In this document: positions 1 to 12,249 of the stretch, one piece after another
How the letters are laid out: each line of letters begins with the position of its first letter
How positions within the stretch are numbered: position 1 is the stretch's first letter
Assembly: GCF_000247695.1 (NCBI RefSeq)
Contig: NW_004624743.1
Span: forward strand, 4,888,578-4,952,577
DNA from: Heterocephalus glaber
Lineage: Eukaryota; Chordata; Mammalia; Rodentia; Bathyergidae
DNA: 64,000 nt
Direction of reading: 5' to 3'
The notes under the pieces: generated by a model
What the model was told of the DNA's origin: nothing
The model's input: only the letters and a program-made list of their open reading frames with translations
Database searches by the model: none
Position numbers and translations under genes: made by a program

Positions 1-729
1 TTGTTTGTAAGTTAAAACTAAAATTCCAGTCATAACCCAAGTTGTTCTTATGTCAGGCTGGTTGTAACTCGAGGGCTCACTGTAACATAGACCCCAATTA
101 ATATATATATTTAATGCATTTCAATACATTTCCAAGAAGGAATTGTTGTACATTTAGAAAAGGTAACTGGAAACTTTATGTGGAAATTCAATAGAGGCAG
201 ATTAATTTAAACTGTTTGGAAAAAATAAGAATAAAGTTGGAGGAATAACATCTCATTTGAAGACTCAGTATAAAACTGCAGTACCAGAAAAGAGATGTTA
301 TACAGAGAAAACAAATGAATCAACAGAGTAAAAGCAGAAAGGCAAGAAAAAAAAACACTGACATAAATGTCCTCAAGTATTTTGTATAAAGCTGCAAAGA
401 ATTAAGTGGAGGAAAAATAGCTCTTGAACAAAGGGTGTTTCAGCAATGAATATGCATGTGGATGCATGGATAAGGCAAATAACTAAATAAATCTCTCAAC
501 CTAAATCTCACAATATGGACAAACATTAACTTACAATGAATCATATGTATATACATGCATATATACATATGGAAACAATAAATCTGTAAACATTTTAGAA
601 TAACAGAATTAAGTTTAAGTGCATGTTAAAGAGTTCTTAGATATTATATCAAAAGCATAATCTATACAAGAAATATATGATAAACTGGACTTCATCAAAA
701 TTTAAGTCTTTTGCTCAATGAAGTAAATG

Positions 730-753
730 AAAACAAAACAAAACAAAACAAAA
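730..753. repeat. (AAAAC)n simple repeat inside the ancient L1
   Basis: About five AAAAC units in a row. Such A-rich pentamer runs are common in decayed L1 sequence. TATATG-rich low-complexity patches lie nearby at about 541-573 and 800-833. Confidence 0.8.
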
Positions 754-927
754 GTCTTACAGATTGGAAAATTTATTTGAAGTCTAAAAATTACTTGTAT
801 ATAGAATATATGTATATGTATGTATATATACTTTCAAAACTGTACAAGATATGAAGATACATTTCACTGAAGAAGATATATAGGTACCAAATAAATACAT
901 GAAAAATTTCAACATAATTAGAAGTAG

Positions 928-1009
928 GGGGGCTGGGGATTTAGTTCAGTGGTTCAGCTGCCTGCCTCATCAGCGCAAGGTCCTGAGTTTGATCCCCGGT
1001 ACAAAAAAA
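928..1009 (+). mobile_element. ID-type tRNA-derived SINE inserted in the old L1
   Basis: The body starts at 'ggggctggggatttagttcagtgg' coordinates 928-952, with a pol III A box near 941-952. A B box (gagtttgatcc) lies near 984-994, and the body ends in an A-run. An 8-bp target-site duplication, agaagtag, is at 920-927 and 1010-1017, which shows L1-machinery insertion. The A box has one change from the other copies (tagttcag instead of tagctcag). It lacks tRNA folding arms, so it is a retroposon and not a tRNA gene. Confidence 0.9.
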
Positions 1010-1826
1010 AGAAGTAGAAAAGCAAAACCTGTAAGTACAAAGTTGTATCATTACTCATCTATCAGAATATCCAAAAACACAGAGACTGTACTAAATCCAG
1101 GTGAAAAAGAAGAGAAATTGTATCACTCACATGTGATAAGTGGGAATGTAAAATTATAAAGCCACTTTGGAAAATAATTTGGCATTTTATTAACAAAACA
1201 TAACTTTTAATACACTGAACATCCTACCAGCAATCTGTAGCATTTATTATAGAGTATTGAAAATTTATATCATATAAAAACCTAAATGGCTGTGCATATC
1301 TATTTTGATTTTATACCCTCAAACTCAAAACTACCAAAATGTATCCAACAGATGAATGGCTACACAAACTGTGGTATATCCATACTACAGCATGTGTTTT
1401 AGCAGTGAGACTATTGACACACATAGGAATTTGGATGGATTTCAAAGGCATTTTGCTAAGAGAAGAAAAACTTAATCATAAAAGTCACAATTATAATTGC
1501 TCATATAAAATATCCCCCAAATGACAAAAATATAATGGTCAAAAGCAAATTAGTGGCTGCCAGCAGTTAGGAACCCTGGAGAGGTCGGTTTGGACATGCC
1601 TACAGAGGTCAGAGGGGGACGATGATGGCGGTGATGGAGGAGGTGTTGACATGATTGCCATCATCCTTCCATGAATCCACCACACATGTAGCAAAATAAC
1701 ATCCACAGTGTTGTACCAATATTACCATCTCGATTATGATACTGTACTCTGGTTTAGTAAGATTTAACCCTTGTGGGAAGTTGAGTGAATGTTACACAAG
1801 ACCTCTGTTTTCTAAAAATGTTTTTG

Positions 1827-2750
1827 AATCAATTCTTGATGTTCTAGATGCCCTATCAAATCAGCACAGGTGCTGAACTATTTCCCTGAAGGGAAATTTA
1901 TGACCGTCTTCCTGTGAACCTTTGACTATAACATTTTCAACAACGATCAATACATGACCTTTTATGTGCAGTTCTGTTTAAAGACACCTATGTACTATGT
2001 ATTCCCTACAACTAATCCATGCAGTATTTCCTTAACATTTTACTGAGAAGGGTTTTACATTTTGCTGGCCCTGGATAATGTGACCATATTGTTTTTTGGG
2101 TTTCAGCCTCAGCACAATGTTGTCCACTGCACTTTTTAAATTGGCCATCATTTAAATTCACACATTTCGTCACTTCTCCATTTCCCCTGTAGACTTACTA
2201 CACACCATATTGATTGCTTTAGTGCTTTTTAGAATTGGCTCACATGCAGATTGGCAAATATAATCTATGTTTTCTGCATATCAAATGCTGCTGATTCATT
2301 AGCGTTGAACTCATGGTCAAGAGCCACGTAACCCAAGGCTGGATTGAGCCTGTCTAATGCGCCATGAACACTTCATCAAGCACTTATGTTTTCCATCATG
2401 CACATCACAGCTTCACTGCACTTAGGAACTGTGGGCAATATTTCAGCATACTGTAATTTGGGTCATTTAAAAATATTAGAACCACCTATGACAAGCACAA
2501 TGATACATGAAAAATGCACTCAGAGACTAAAAGTACCTTGTTTGTAGCATGAGAACTGAAATAAGAAAAGAGTGTTACCCTGTTCACCTGCAGCTGGAAG
2601 CATGTGGAGAATCAAATCTATGGTGAGACTGCACACGCCCCTGAATGATGAGGAAAGCACTTTAAGTGTTAAATTTGGGGATGCAAATAAATATTAGTGA
2701 GCCAGGTAAGTTTGCAAATGCAGAACCCACAATCATTAGGATTAACTGTA
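1827..2750 (-). mobile_element. Tigger/pogo-type DNA transposon remnant with both ends
   Basis: Read on the minus strand it starts with a decayed inverted repeat at about 2750 and continues through 'gtgggttctgcatttgcaaac', as in mammalian Tigger elements whose ends resemble cagt..ttattcgtgggttct. The middle holds a decayed segment resembling the N-terminal transposase region (CENP-B-like helix-turn-helix), with no open frame. The other end near 1827 resembles the same terminal repeat. At about 920 bp it is an internally deleted, non-autonomous copy. Family assignment rests on remembered consensus; the exact subfamily is not resolved. Confidence 0.65.
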
Positions 2751-2811
2751 TTTCAAATTACATTGCTGTATTTAAAAAATGAAAACAAATGATTAGAGAT
2801 TGCTGTGTGTG

Positions 2812-3764
2812 AATAAAAAAATGGGCATCTGAAATGAATAGATACTTCTCAGATGATGAAATACCGATGGCCAATAAACATACGAAAAATAGTTCAACAT
2901 CAACAAATTGGCCATTTGAGAAATGCAAATTCAAACAACACTGAGATTCCATCTCAGTGCAGAAAGAAGGGCGACCATCAAGAAATCAACCAACAGCAAA
3001 TGAAGAGGAAGCTGTAGGAAAAAAGAGCCTTTCTCCATTGTTGCTGGGAGTGTAAACAGATATAATCAATATGGAAATTCGTATGGAGATTCCTCAAAAA
3101 GCTAAAATTAGGAATTCTATTTGACCCAGCTATTCCCCTTCTAGGGATCTTCCTGAAAGAGTTAAAGATATCATTATCACAGTGATACATGCACACCCAT
3201 GTTTATAGCACCACATTTCCTACCAGCTTTCTTGGAAACAGTCTATATGCCCATAAACAGATGAATGGGTTAAGAAAATGAGGTATTTATACACAATGGA
3301 GTACCACTCTGCCATAAAGAATGATGAACTTGAGTCCTTTGCAGAAAAATATGTGCACCTTGGGACCATAATGTTAAGTGAAGTTAATCAGGCAGATAGT
3401 TTAAATATCACATGCTTTCTCTTATAGAAAAAACTCAATACATAAATAAAGTGCAAAATACAATTCAGATTCTAGGTAAAAGATGAGAAAAAGTTACTGT
3501 AATCTGTCATGGAACATGAACATCCAAGTATACCTTGATTTGGTACAGTTGTCTTATATGTTTCATATGTTTATTGGCCTATTAGTCTGGCTGTTAACAT
3601 GCATATATGATAATTTATAATGACTTATAAGATAAATAAATGAATTTGATGGAGGAAAGGGGAAACATAATTGAGATATGTTAAGTACATGTATCTGTTC
3701 CCTACAATGAATTTAATCATTATTTACTGCAAATATGTATGAAAACAAATTAAATATTTAAAAA
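2812..3764 (+). mobile_element. 5'-truncated L1 with 17-bp TSD
   Basis: The insertion is bounded by a perfect 17-bp direct repeat, agagattgctgtgtgtg, at 2795-2811 and 3765-3781. It begins in the ORF2 C-terminal region ('aaatgggcatctgaaatgaa') and passes through the usual 'tttgacccagctattcc' and 'gccataaagaatgatgaact' landmarks to a 3' UTR ending in an A-rich tail at about 3745-3764. The 3' UTR lacks the G-rich polypurine tract seen in the younger L1s of the window, so it is a different, probably older, L1 lineage. ORF2 frames are broken. Confidence 0.9.
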
Positions 3765-3781
3765 AGAGATTGCTGTGTGTG

Positions 3782-5577
3782 GTACTTTAGTGCCAATCCA
3801 CACACACCTCTGCCAAAGGCCCTTTCTGCTAAAGTTCAGACTTTATCTTACACATAATCAGCACAAGTATGTCCAGCCAGTCATGGTTATCACATTTCCA
3901 GGCAGATTACAGCTCATAGGTAGACCATAATTGCAAGAGGTCATTCGAAAGTTTTAGAGACAGATATCCTGTCATGGGAATTCTTGAACTATGTATAAGG
4001 ATGAGGAAGCATCAAGTCATTGCATCCTTTTTAAATATCCACATATTTATTATTTTGAAGTTTAGTCAAGAAAGACACAGTATTCAAATTCAAGAAATGA
4101 TAAAGAAAATATTCAATGGAAATCCTTGCCTATTCACATGGTCCAGTGGCAAGAGAAAAATTGCTTTTAAAAATGAGCACTAGATTAATAGCTCTCTTTC
4201 AAGCTTAAGTTTTTAGAAATTATCAAAAATGATTACTACTGTCCGAGGAGGTATTCGTGAACTGTAGCAACGATAGTTTCACCTTAGAAACAAGATAAAG
4301 AATGTATGTGAACATTCTACATCTTAAATATGTTTTCCTAATATCCTTGTCTCTTCCAAATAGATATTTTTTGCAAGACATAAAATTTAACAAGTGCAAT
4401 GGTATTTAATTAGTGGATCAGCTTATGTCGAAAATAAAGGATCGGGAAAAAGGAAATGGAACATAATCTTCCTGTTTGGGTTGGAGAACAAATTATATGA
4501 ATTAACAAATATGTCTCCAGCAGAGATCATTGATATTTTATAACCTGTGACTGATGTCAGCTTAGTTATAGTGAGATGGAATGTAATCTAAGAAACCATT
4601 AAAATAAAAGCTCTTCTAGCTTGTCAACATCTTTATCCATTTATCTCGTCTCATATGCAAAGGCAAATGGAGGATATCATGATTTGCTCTTTTGAAAGAA
4701 GTTTTAAGTGTCTAGTAACATTTTGGCAAAACACTCCACTGTAACAAATTTAATTAACTACGAGTGCAAGATTTATTTCTGATAATTATCCTTCCATTGC
4801 TTGAAAAACATACCTGCAGCTAATTTCATTATATTTATAAGCAACAGTCTTCTTGAAGATCAATATTCCATTTATATGCTTGATTTTCTGCTCCTGGTAG
4901 CCTGTGATTAATTAAGCTCAGTGTCACATAATTTTATTTAATGGATTTAAGACAGTGTAACTTCAGGTCACAGAGAATTGACAGTGGTTTCATGGTATTG
5001 AGGCTACCATTAAAATATTTCAGTTAATATATTAAAGTTAGTTATAGTAAGAAGTCATTCTATGTCAGGCAAGACCTAAGAATGTGAACAGAAAGAAATA
5101 TACTTATTATATGCTCATTTCAACTGCAAAGCTGTTGATTTTGCAATGGAAACAATTGTGTATTTCTACCTGTTCTTGCTCAAATACTCAATGAACCTGA
5201 ACTTTTTAAACTATACATTTTTTGTTTTCATTTGTTAAATAATATGACTTGTAGATATACACTGTGTATCCCTTAAGCAATATAGCCTCATAATTTGGAA
5301 TAATCAATGTGAAGATCATATTAAATATAAGCTCTAAGATATTTTTAAATGGATGTAGTTTCGTTGTTGTTCAGAATTTGTAATGTTGTTAATTACTAGA
5401 TCTATTGGAACAGGACTGAAGGAGAACAGCGTGTGAATTGTGTATAACGATGAGGGCTTCAGAAGTGTTTCCAATTTTTTGTTCTTCAAAAACTTAGCTG
5501 TTTTCGTAAGATTTCATGAAAGCCATTAACTTCATAGTATTTTTCTTTCTTCAAGTAGTAATGACAATAGTGACTTT
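3782..5577. other. Unassigned AT-rich intergenic sequence
   Basis: No repeat landmark, long open frame, RNA gene or strong regulatory motif was recognised. The 69-codon open frame at 3974-4183 has no recognisable domain and looks like chance. Confidence 0.5.
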
Positions 5578-5820
5578 AAAAAGTAAATAGTACTTTCATC
5601 ATATCAGATACTTAGAGTAGCTTAATGTGAATTAATGTATTAAATCCTACAGCAAGAATATAAAATAGGCATGTTAATTATGCTAATTTCCAGATGAAGT
5701 AGAGGCACAGAAATATTCAATAAATTTCCTAAGTTCACAGAGATAGTTAGCGGTGAGTTCAAGTTTCAGATCCCTTCATTTGGGTTTAGAGCTCATGATT
5801 CTGAAATACTATGTTTCTAT
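5578..5820 (+). mobile_element. MIR SINE (ancient mammalian)
   Basis: The order of motifs matches MIR: 'attaatgtattaaatcctacagcaa' region at 5631-5660, 'ccagatgaagtagaggcacagaaa' at 5691-5714, then 'cctaagttcacagagatagttag' at 5728-5750, and 'gggtttagagctcatgattct' near the end. The core is well preserved in order but diverged in sequence, as expected for an element older than placental mammals. Confidence 0.8.
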
Positions 5821-7919
5821 TTTTGTTTGCTTTTTGTACTAATGCATCCTTACATTTAAACAACAGTAAGAAAATCAGTAGTTCTTATCCACCTAGAGGG
5901 AAGGGCTCTCTTGTTCCTGTTAGGGAATCTACAAACCATTTTGGAACAACAAAAAAAGAACGAGTCCATACTTAAATGTGACCTTTCACACTGCATTCTT
6001 TGTTCAATCTTAGGTGGTCCGTAGGCTGCCTGATGTACGTCTTTATTTAGGTCCTAATTTAGAGACTAACCTATTAGAAATCAGTGACTACCTATTGGGA
6101 AACCTACCAATTTAGAAACTGTTGACTCTGAGTCTATCCTGAGGACCTCGTTATGTAAAATTTTGTACTGCTGTTAATCATCATTATTTTATCAATAAAG
6201 TAGATTTTTGAAATACTACATTAACATATTCACCTGACTAAGAGTTTTTTGGTGCTTTTGAGACGAATACAATCTTGAGGTGACTGAGGCACTTGGCATA
6301 CGAGTTTACACGTGAATCCAGCACCCCATTTCTCATTTGCACCACAAAACTTCATGCTGAGGACTGAAGGTTTATTTTGTCCACTAAAGGAAAGCGGTCT
6401 GACTTCCAGCTCTTCCTGTGTTGCTGATCCTGTGAACACAAATGGATTGAGCGCATGGTCAATTTACCCACAACACAATAATCTAACAGCTCGATCACTA
6501 TTACTCTGAAGTTCTGACATAATGCAATATTGAAAAGAAATGAGTGAAGCTCCTAAAATATTTTACAGTGCAATTTAGATGTTTAAAATAGTGAGATTCT
6601 GTTCAAAATAGTGAGATTCTGACTTACTTCATTCAGGCTTATTTTTCTTTTTGAGATGAAAAAAATCATATACCATGGCAGATTTAAAATGACTCACACA
6701 TTTGAGAACTTGGGGTGTAAAATTATTCCTTAAGAGTTGCCAGTGATTAACCCCTATGAGTAGCTCTTACTCGTTTAATTATTCCACCTCAGCCATGTCA
6801 CCATAAAGTGATCTGCAGCACATCATGGACGTTGTTGGGTCTTCACCCCACAGGCTTTTATTTGTGTTCATGAAATCTTAAAATCTAGAGGCAGCTTCAA
6901 GTTTCCTACTGTATAATTCACACACAATACCTTTGCATGGGTTATTAAGCTGTTAGCCTTTAATTTAGGTTTGTGTTATTTCATAAAAATGTTACTCCAT
7001 GACACCAATTTGAAAGAAGAGAAGAAGTTGAGATTAGCCCTTGTTGGGATGAGCTAACATTTGAGCTCAAGGGTGGTAACTGGGCTCAGGGAAGGTTTAG
7101 GAGAGCAGGAATCTAGAGGGACAAAGAGACAGGCATGGAATCTGGACGCCATGGAAGTGAACTCCTGGAGAAGAGTTTTGGATAAACAAGGATAAAAATG
7201 CTGTAATTATTTATAGATAGTTAGGTTTAATGACTGGTCATTAGTCACAAATATTCATTTCCTAACAGGATGCCTGACTTATAAAGTAGATTGCTCTGGA
7301 ATTATGTTAATAGTCATTTAAAGAATAAGAGTACATTATTTACGACAGCAGAAATTAAGCACAGGAAGAAGAATCACTGATTATAAGAGGAAAGGAAAAC
7401 TTATGCAGCAACCAGACATTTCAATTACATGGTGAAGCCACCCAAATATTAAATATATGGAAATTAACGTAACTTAGAAATAGAGTATAAATCCCAAAGA
7501 TTTGAGGTTATCATAATGGGCATTTAATTTAGACTCTTGGAAATATTTGGAATATTGATTTTTATATGTCCTTTAGCATTCTCGTGTTTAGTTTGAATCC
7601 AAGCCTCTTTCAAACGCTCCACAGAGGACGAATGGGGAGGCTAGGAAAGACAGCGGAGATCAAAACAGATAATTAAATGTGAATAGAATGTCCCTGTTTT
7701 TACAAATAGTTTTTTGAAGAACTCTAATTGACGTCTTATTTAAGCATTTATTCTCTCATCATGCATTTATCACTCAGGCTTCAAGTGATCTGCAGTTCTC
7801 CCGCCTAAATATTTTGGATTGAATTCAAATTATTTTTTCTGCTGAAACTGGAAATAAGTGTTCATGTAAAAAAATTTCCCATGATGTTATATAGTGAGAA
7901 CCAAAAGAAAGTTGCTTAG
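5821..7919. other. Unassigned intergenic sequence
   Basis: No recognisable gene or repeat. Small overlapping opposite-strand ORFs near 6230-6509 show no domain. A short tandem duplication sits at 6581-6620 (listed separately). Confidence 0.5.
6581..6620. repeat. Tandem 20-bp duplication
   Basis: Two adjacent copies of gttYaaaatagtgagattct, at 6581-6600 and 6601-6620, differ at one position (t versus c). This looks like a recent replication-slippage duplication. Confidence 0.9.
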
Positions 7920-8335
7920 AGGCTGTAAAATGAGTCTATGGAAAATAATACTCCCCGTGGTTGTTGGCATCTTACTCTGGTCAGCAAAATCCAAGAGGAA
8001 AGGACCAGCACCACTTCTGGGTAGAGCATAGAAGACCTGATGTGAGAGTCACATGGTGTTGTTTTCTCTGCCATCTGACTCATAATTTTCCAGAGGAGGT
8101 TGGGTTCTTCACTCCAGGCATCAGAGTGAAGGTGACTGGGCAGGGCTACAGAGAACCCTGGGGTGCCCACAATACTCCAGGAAGAAATGAACCTTTCTTG
8201 TTGCCAACCTCTGAGGTTGAGGGAGGTTGGCTTCCACAACAATGTAAATTAGCCAAAGGGAGTGGATTTATTCAGTATGTTAGAAAGTTGAAGTTGTTTG
8301 TGGAGAGAGCAAGTGGAAATAGTCCAGATGATTGA
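7920..8335 (+). mobile_element. MLT1-like LTR (ERVL-MaLR), degraded
   Basis: The segment resembles remembered MLT1-type LTRs: 'ttactctggtcagcaaaatccaagagg' near 7972, 'gacctgatgtgagagtcacatgg' near 8035, 'ctctgccatctgactcat' near 8067, and an end near 8210-8270 resembling the 'ccactgag..gttg' terminus. Open frames on both strands (124 codons at 7961-8335 plus, 108 codons at 7916-8242 minus) show no domain and are best explained as chance in more GC-rich LTR DNA. The assignment is moderate only. Confidence 0.5.
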
Positions 8336-8340
8336 TTAAT

Positions 8341-9084
8341 ATCATCAGCATATATTATGAGAAGCTATCATGACACCAATCTTAAAGTTATTTCTCTTTG
8401 ATTATAAGCAAACATTAAGACATTTATCCTGTATAAAATTATTCCATTTGTTGCTCATCTCAAACATCAAATATGGACTAGTCACTTATTTAAGGTATTA
8501 TAAGTCCTCATTTTGACAGTAGAATTTCAGCAAAAGGTTAAATGCAGGGGAGTATTCATTAGAGGAAAGAAGTGGAAACAAGATAAAAAGAGTGCATGAG
8601 GAAACAGATCATAAGCTATATCTCACATGTTGATGATGGCTCATGTGGCAAAAAGGCACAGAATATTTTAAGCATCCCTTGCCCCTATAATCTTATGCAA
8701 ATTTGATTTGCACTCATTTTTAGGACAAACTTGTGAATATTGTTGAAAATCCCCACAAAAATACACGCAAGTAGCACATGAAGATCTGAAATTTAAGATT
8801 GTTGTTGCTTGACAGGGCTACCATATATCTGAACTTTCATACAGAAAAAAAACAATGAAGAAGATTTTGCCTGAGACACAAATAGATCACATTATATCCT
8901 GGGGAAGTAATACGGAAGTGAATAGGAATTATTTTGAGAATTCTAAGGCAGTAAAATATTTAGAAAGAAAGGAATTTAGTTTGCATTTCACACTAATTTT
9001 TGAATAAAGATTAAATCCTAATCACAGGTACAAATTTTGTGGAAATCTAATATTCATATAAATCTTACTCTACCAACCCCAAAT
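8341..9084. other. Unassigned intergenic sequence
   Basis: AT-rich, no recognisable gene, RNA or repeat. Confidence 0.5.
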
Positions 9085-11535
9085 TTATTTTCAAATTTTT
9101 ATTGTTCTAAATATATGTAATGTAAAAATTACGGTCTTAACCATTATCAAACATACAATTTAGCAGTATTAAATATATTTGCTTTTTAATATTTTTATTA
9201 GTATATATTTGGAGTACATAATGATTTCATTCATAGTGGGGCACATGTGCATATCTTAAGTACATTCACAATGTTGTGTAACCATCATTACTGTCCACCT
9301 CTATACAGTTTTCCTTTTGTAAAGCCAAAATTTATGCCCAATGAGGAAAAACTCCATTTTATCCTCCTGGCTCTGTCTGCCACTGTTCACCATTCTACTT
9401 CTTGTCTCTTTCTTTAATAGCTCTGAGTTTGTTATGTAGGTGGAATCATGCAGTATTTTTTCTTATGGTTGACTTATTTCACTTTCAATCATGTCTTCGG
9501 GGTTCATCTACTTTGCAGTATGTTGAGGAATTTTCCATTTTCAAGACAAAGTAGTACTCAATTGTATGTATACACTACATTTTGTTTGTCCATTCATTAG
9601 TTGGTGGACCCTGGGGTTACTGTCACATTGCAGGCATTGTGAAAACTGCTGTTACCAACATGGAGGTGGAATCTACTTACTATGATGATTTCAATTCTCT
9701 GCAGCCTGTACCCAGAAATAGTACTGCTGGATAACATGTTAATTATAGTTTTAATTATTGAAGAACCTCTGTGCTGCATTCTACAGTAGCTATATCATTT
9801 TACATTTTTTACAATGTGCACAATGGTTTTGATTTCTCCATATTCTTGCCCACACTGACTCTTTTCCATTTTTTTGATAGTTACTGTCCTAATAGTTGAC
9901 AAATGATAGTAGTTTTGTACTACTGATAAGTAGTAATTTGAACATTTTTTATGTACATACTGGCCATTTGTATATCTAAAGAAGTATCTATTTAATTAAT
10001 TCACCCTTTTCTTATTCAGGTATTTTGTCCCTTTGTTGTTGAGTTTTATGCATTTTTTAAACTTTCTGACTATTAATCCCTTATCAAATGTATGATTTCT
10101 AAATATTTTTCTTCTATGGGTTGTTTTGTTACTTTCATCATATTGTCTTTTAATGTACTATTTTAATTTTTAAGAAGTCCAATTTGTCTACTTTTACATC
10201 TGTTCCGTGTATGTTTGGAGCCAAATAAGAAGCAAATATTACTGAGCCAGTCTCATGAAGCTTTGAGCCGTGTTTTCTTTTAATAGTTTTAGTCATTAGA
10301 TTTTGGTTGTTTTTTTAAACTAAAACTTATTTATTTTGCATGTGGATATTCGGTTTCCCCATTAGCATTTGCTAAAAACAGTTCTTTTCCATTGAAAGGT
10401 TTTTGAATCCCTCTCAAAAATTATTTTACCATATGTGCAAGTTTTCCCATCTGGCTCTCCATTCTATTGCATTGTGTGATGTCTGTCTTTATCACATTGT
10501 ATCATATTAGTTTGATTACTACACCTATAAATTTTGAAATTAGGAAGCATGAGTCCTCTAAATTTTTTCCTCTTTTTCAAATGTTTTGGTTATTCCAAGT
10601 CTACTGAGATTCCATACCAGTTGTAGGATAAGTGTTCTATCTCTGCTTAAAACAACATTAACATTTTTATAGCTATTGCTTTGAATCTGTAGATGGATAT
10701 GAGAAGTAGTGGAATGTTAACATTATGTCTTCCAATTCATGAACATGGGGATTACATTTTCTTTAACAGTGACCATGTTCAGCAATATTTCACAGTTTTA
10801 AAGTCTTTAAATTCTATACATGAGTTAATTTATACATATTTTCTTATGTTTGAAGTTAATGCAAGAGATTTTTGTAATATCTATCAACATATTGATTATT
10901 ACTGTATACAAATCCAATTGGTTTTATTATACTAACTTTAAATCCTGCTACTTTGCTGAATTCAAATACTTTTTTATAATATTTTGTGGCATTTTTTGGT
11001 TTTCTATAAAACCAATAAATAAAATCATATCACCATAAAGAGATCATTTTAATTACTCCTTCCCAAATTGGATTCCTTTGTTTCTTTTTCATGCCTAATT
11101 GCTCTAACTAGAACCTCTAGTAATATATTAAATTGAAATGGAAGAAGCATTCCTGCTTTGTACCTGGTCTTAGGAGAAAAGCTTCTCGTCTTTTCTCACA
11201 CTGTCCATTGTTCATGTAAGTTTTCCATAGACGGCTTTTATTTTATTTGGGTAGTTTTATTCTATTCCTGATTTGTTGAGAGTTTTTAAATTATGAGAAT
11301 ATATGGAAATTATCAAGTGATTTTTTTCTGCACAAATTGCAATGATCATTTCCTTCTTGTATTCTGTCAAGGTGGTGTATTACACTGAGCAGTTTTTGTG
11401 AGTAGACCCCTGCTTGTGTATCAGTGATAAATCCCCACTTGATTATGGTACACAATCCTTTTAATATATTTCTGAATTTGTTTTGCAAGTATTTTTTGCC
11501 CAACTAGTTTAATGTTTCTTGACCTCAATTATTGA
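9085..11535 (-). mobile_element. Long ancient L1 (L1M-type), antisense: ORF2 RT/C-terminal part plus 3' UTR
   Basis: Read on the minus strand, this is one continuous L1 running from mid-ORF2 to the 3' UTR. Plus-strand landmarks appear in the usual antisense order: 'gtggaatcatgcagta' (9440), 'tttgtttgtccattcattag' (9581), 'actggccatttgtatatc' (9958), 'attaatcccttatcaaatgta' (10072), 'ttttgcatgtggatat' (10335), 'attttgaaattaggaagcatgagtcct' region (10531), 'cctgctactttgctgaattc' (10938), and 'ataaatccccacttgattatgg' (11428). All frames are interrupted. The 3' end near 9085-9290 is messy and may include a piece of a second L1 tail. Confidence 0.85.
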
Positions 11536-12249
11536 CTAAATTTTTTGATATCTATACCGTAATTTTGAAAAAGAATATAAAGCTATTTTAGAGATTCCAC
11601 AAGGCAGATAGCAAGTAATCATATAGTATTTCAAAGTTATAATCCCAATCCACTTGAAGCTGTAATTCAATGGTAAGACATGGTAAGTGGTTTCTTCATG
11701 AAAGTTAAAAGTACAGGAAAATGTATTTTGACAGATCTGATTTAGTTTATTTCTATATGATGAATCTCTATTTTCAATCAAACTAAAACTATGACCCAAC
11801 AGATGGTAAGACTCTTAGTGCTGTCTAATGGGATATCACCAGGCATGTCTTTAAATTTTAAAGGTAATTTCAGGGCACTGCTTGGGATATGGACTTTGAC
11901 GGACTGACCTCAGCTATGTTCCAAAAAGAGAAAAGTTCAAGTAAAAAGTTAAAGGGGTAAAATGTTTCAAGCCATTGTATTCACAGACACTATCACAGAT
12001 AAGTTTGACAATAATGGAAAATGAAGAGGGGAGAGATCAAAGAATTGTCACCTTACTGATAAAAAACTACATGCATTTCTTCATTCAACATACTGGAGTT
12101 TAGCTCTTTGCAACCATATGGTACAGCATGGTGACTGAATATTTCAGCTGGTATTCTATATTTTATTAATTTTTTCCAAATGTAATTTTCTGGTCAGAAA
12201 GAAAGTTCCAGTAAGTTTCAGTCCGCAAAGATAGAGCAGAGAAGATATT
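11536..12249. other. Unassigned intergenic sequence
   Basis: No recognisable element. The 87-codon open frame on the minus strand at 11536-11799 carries no recognisable domain. Confidence 0.5.

Larger units (their letters stand above)
165..1820 (+). mobile_element. Ancient L1 (L1M-type), ORF2 3' part and 3' UTR, interrupted by a SINE
   Basis: The stretch follows the mammalian L1 ORF2 C-terminal region in order: an 'aagttggagga' segment near 235, 'aaactggacttcatcaaaat' near 683, and 'gatgaatggctacacaaact' near 1350. It ends in an L1M-like 3' UTR near 1800 ('agtggctgcca' near 1550, 'ttgtgggaagttgagtgaatg' near 1770). All frames are riddled with stops, so it is a fossil. An ID SINE at 928-1009 splits it. 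The 5' boundary is blurred; bases 1-164 are unassigned. Orientation is certain, subfamily is not. Confidence 0.8.

Noticed and set aside
7916..8335. Overlapping 124- and 108-codon ORFs as a gene
   Set aside because: They lie on opposite strands of the same DNA, have no domain, and the region resembles an MLT1-type LTR.
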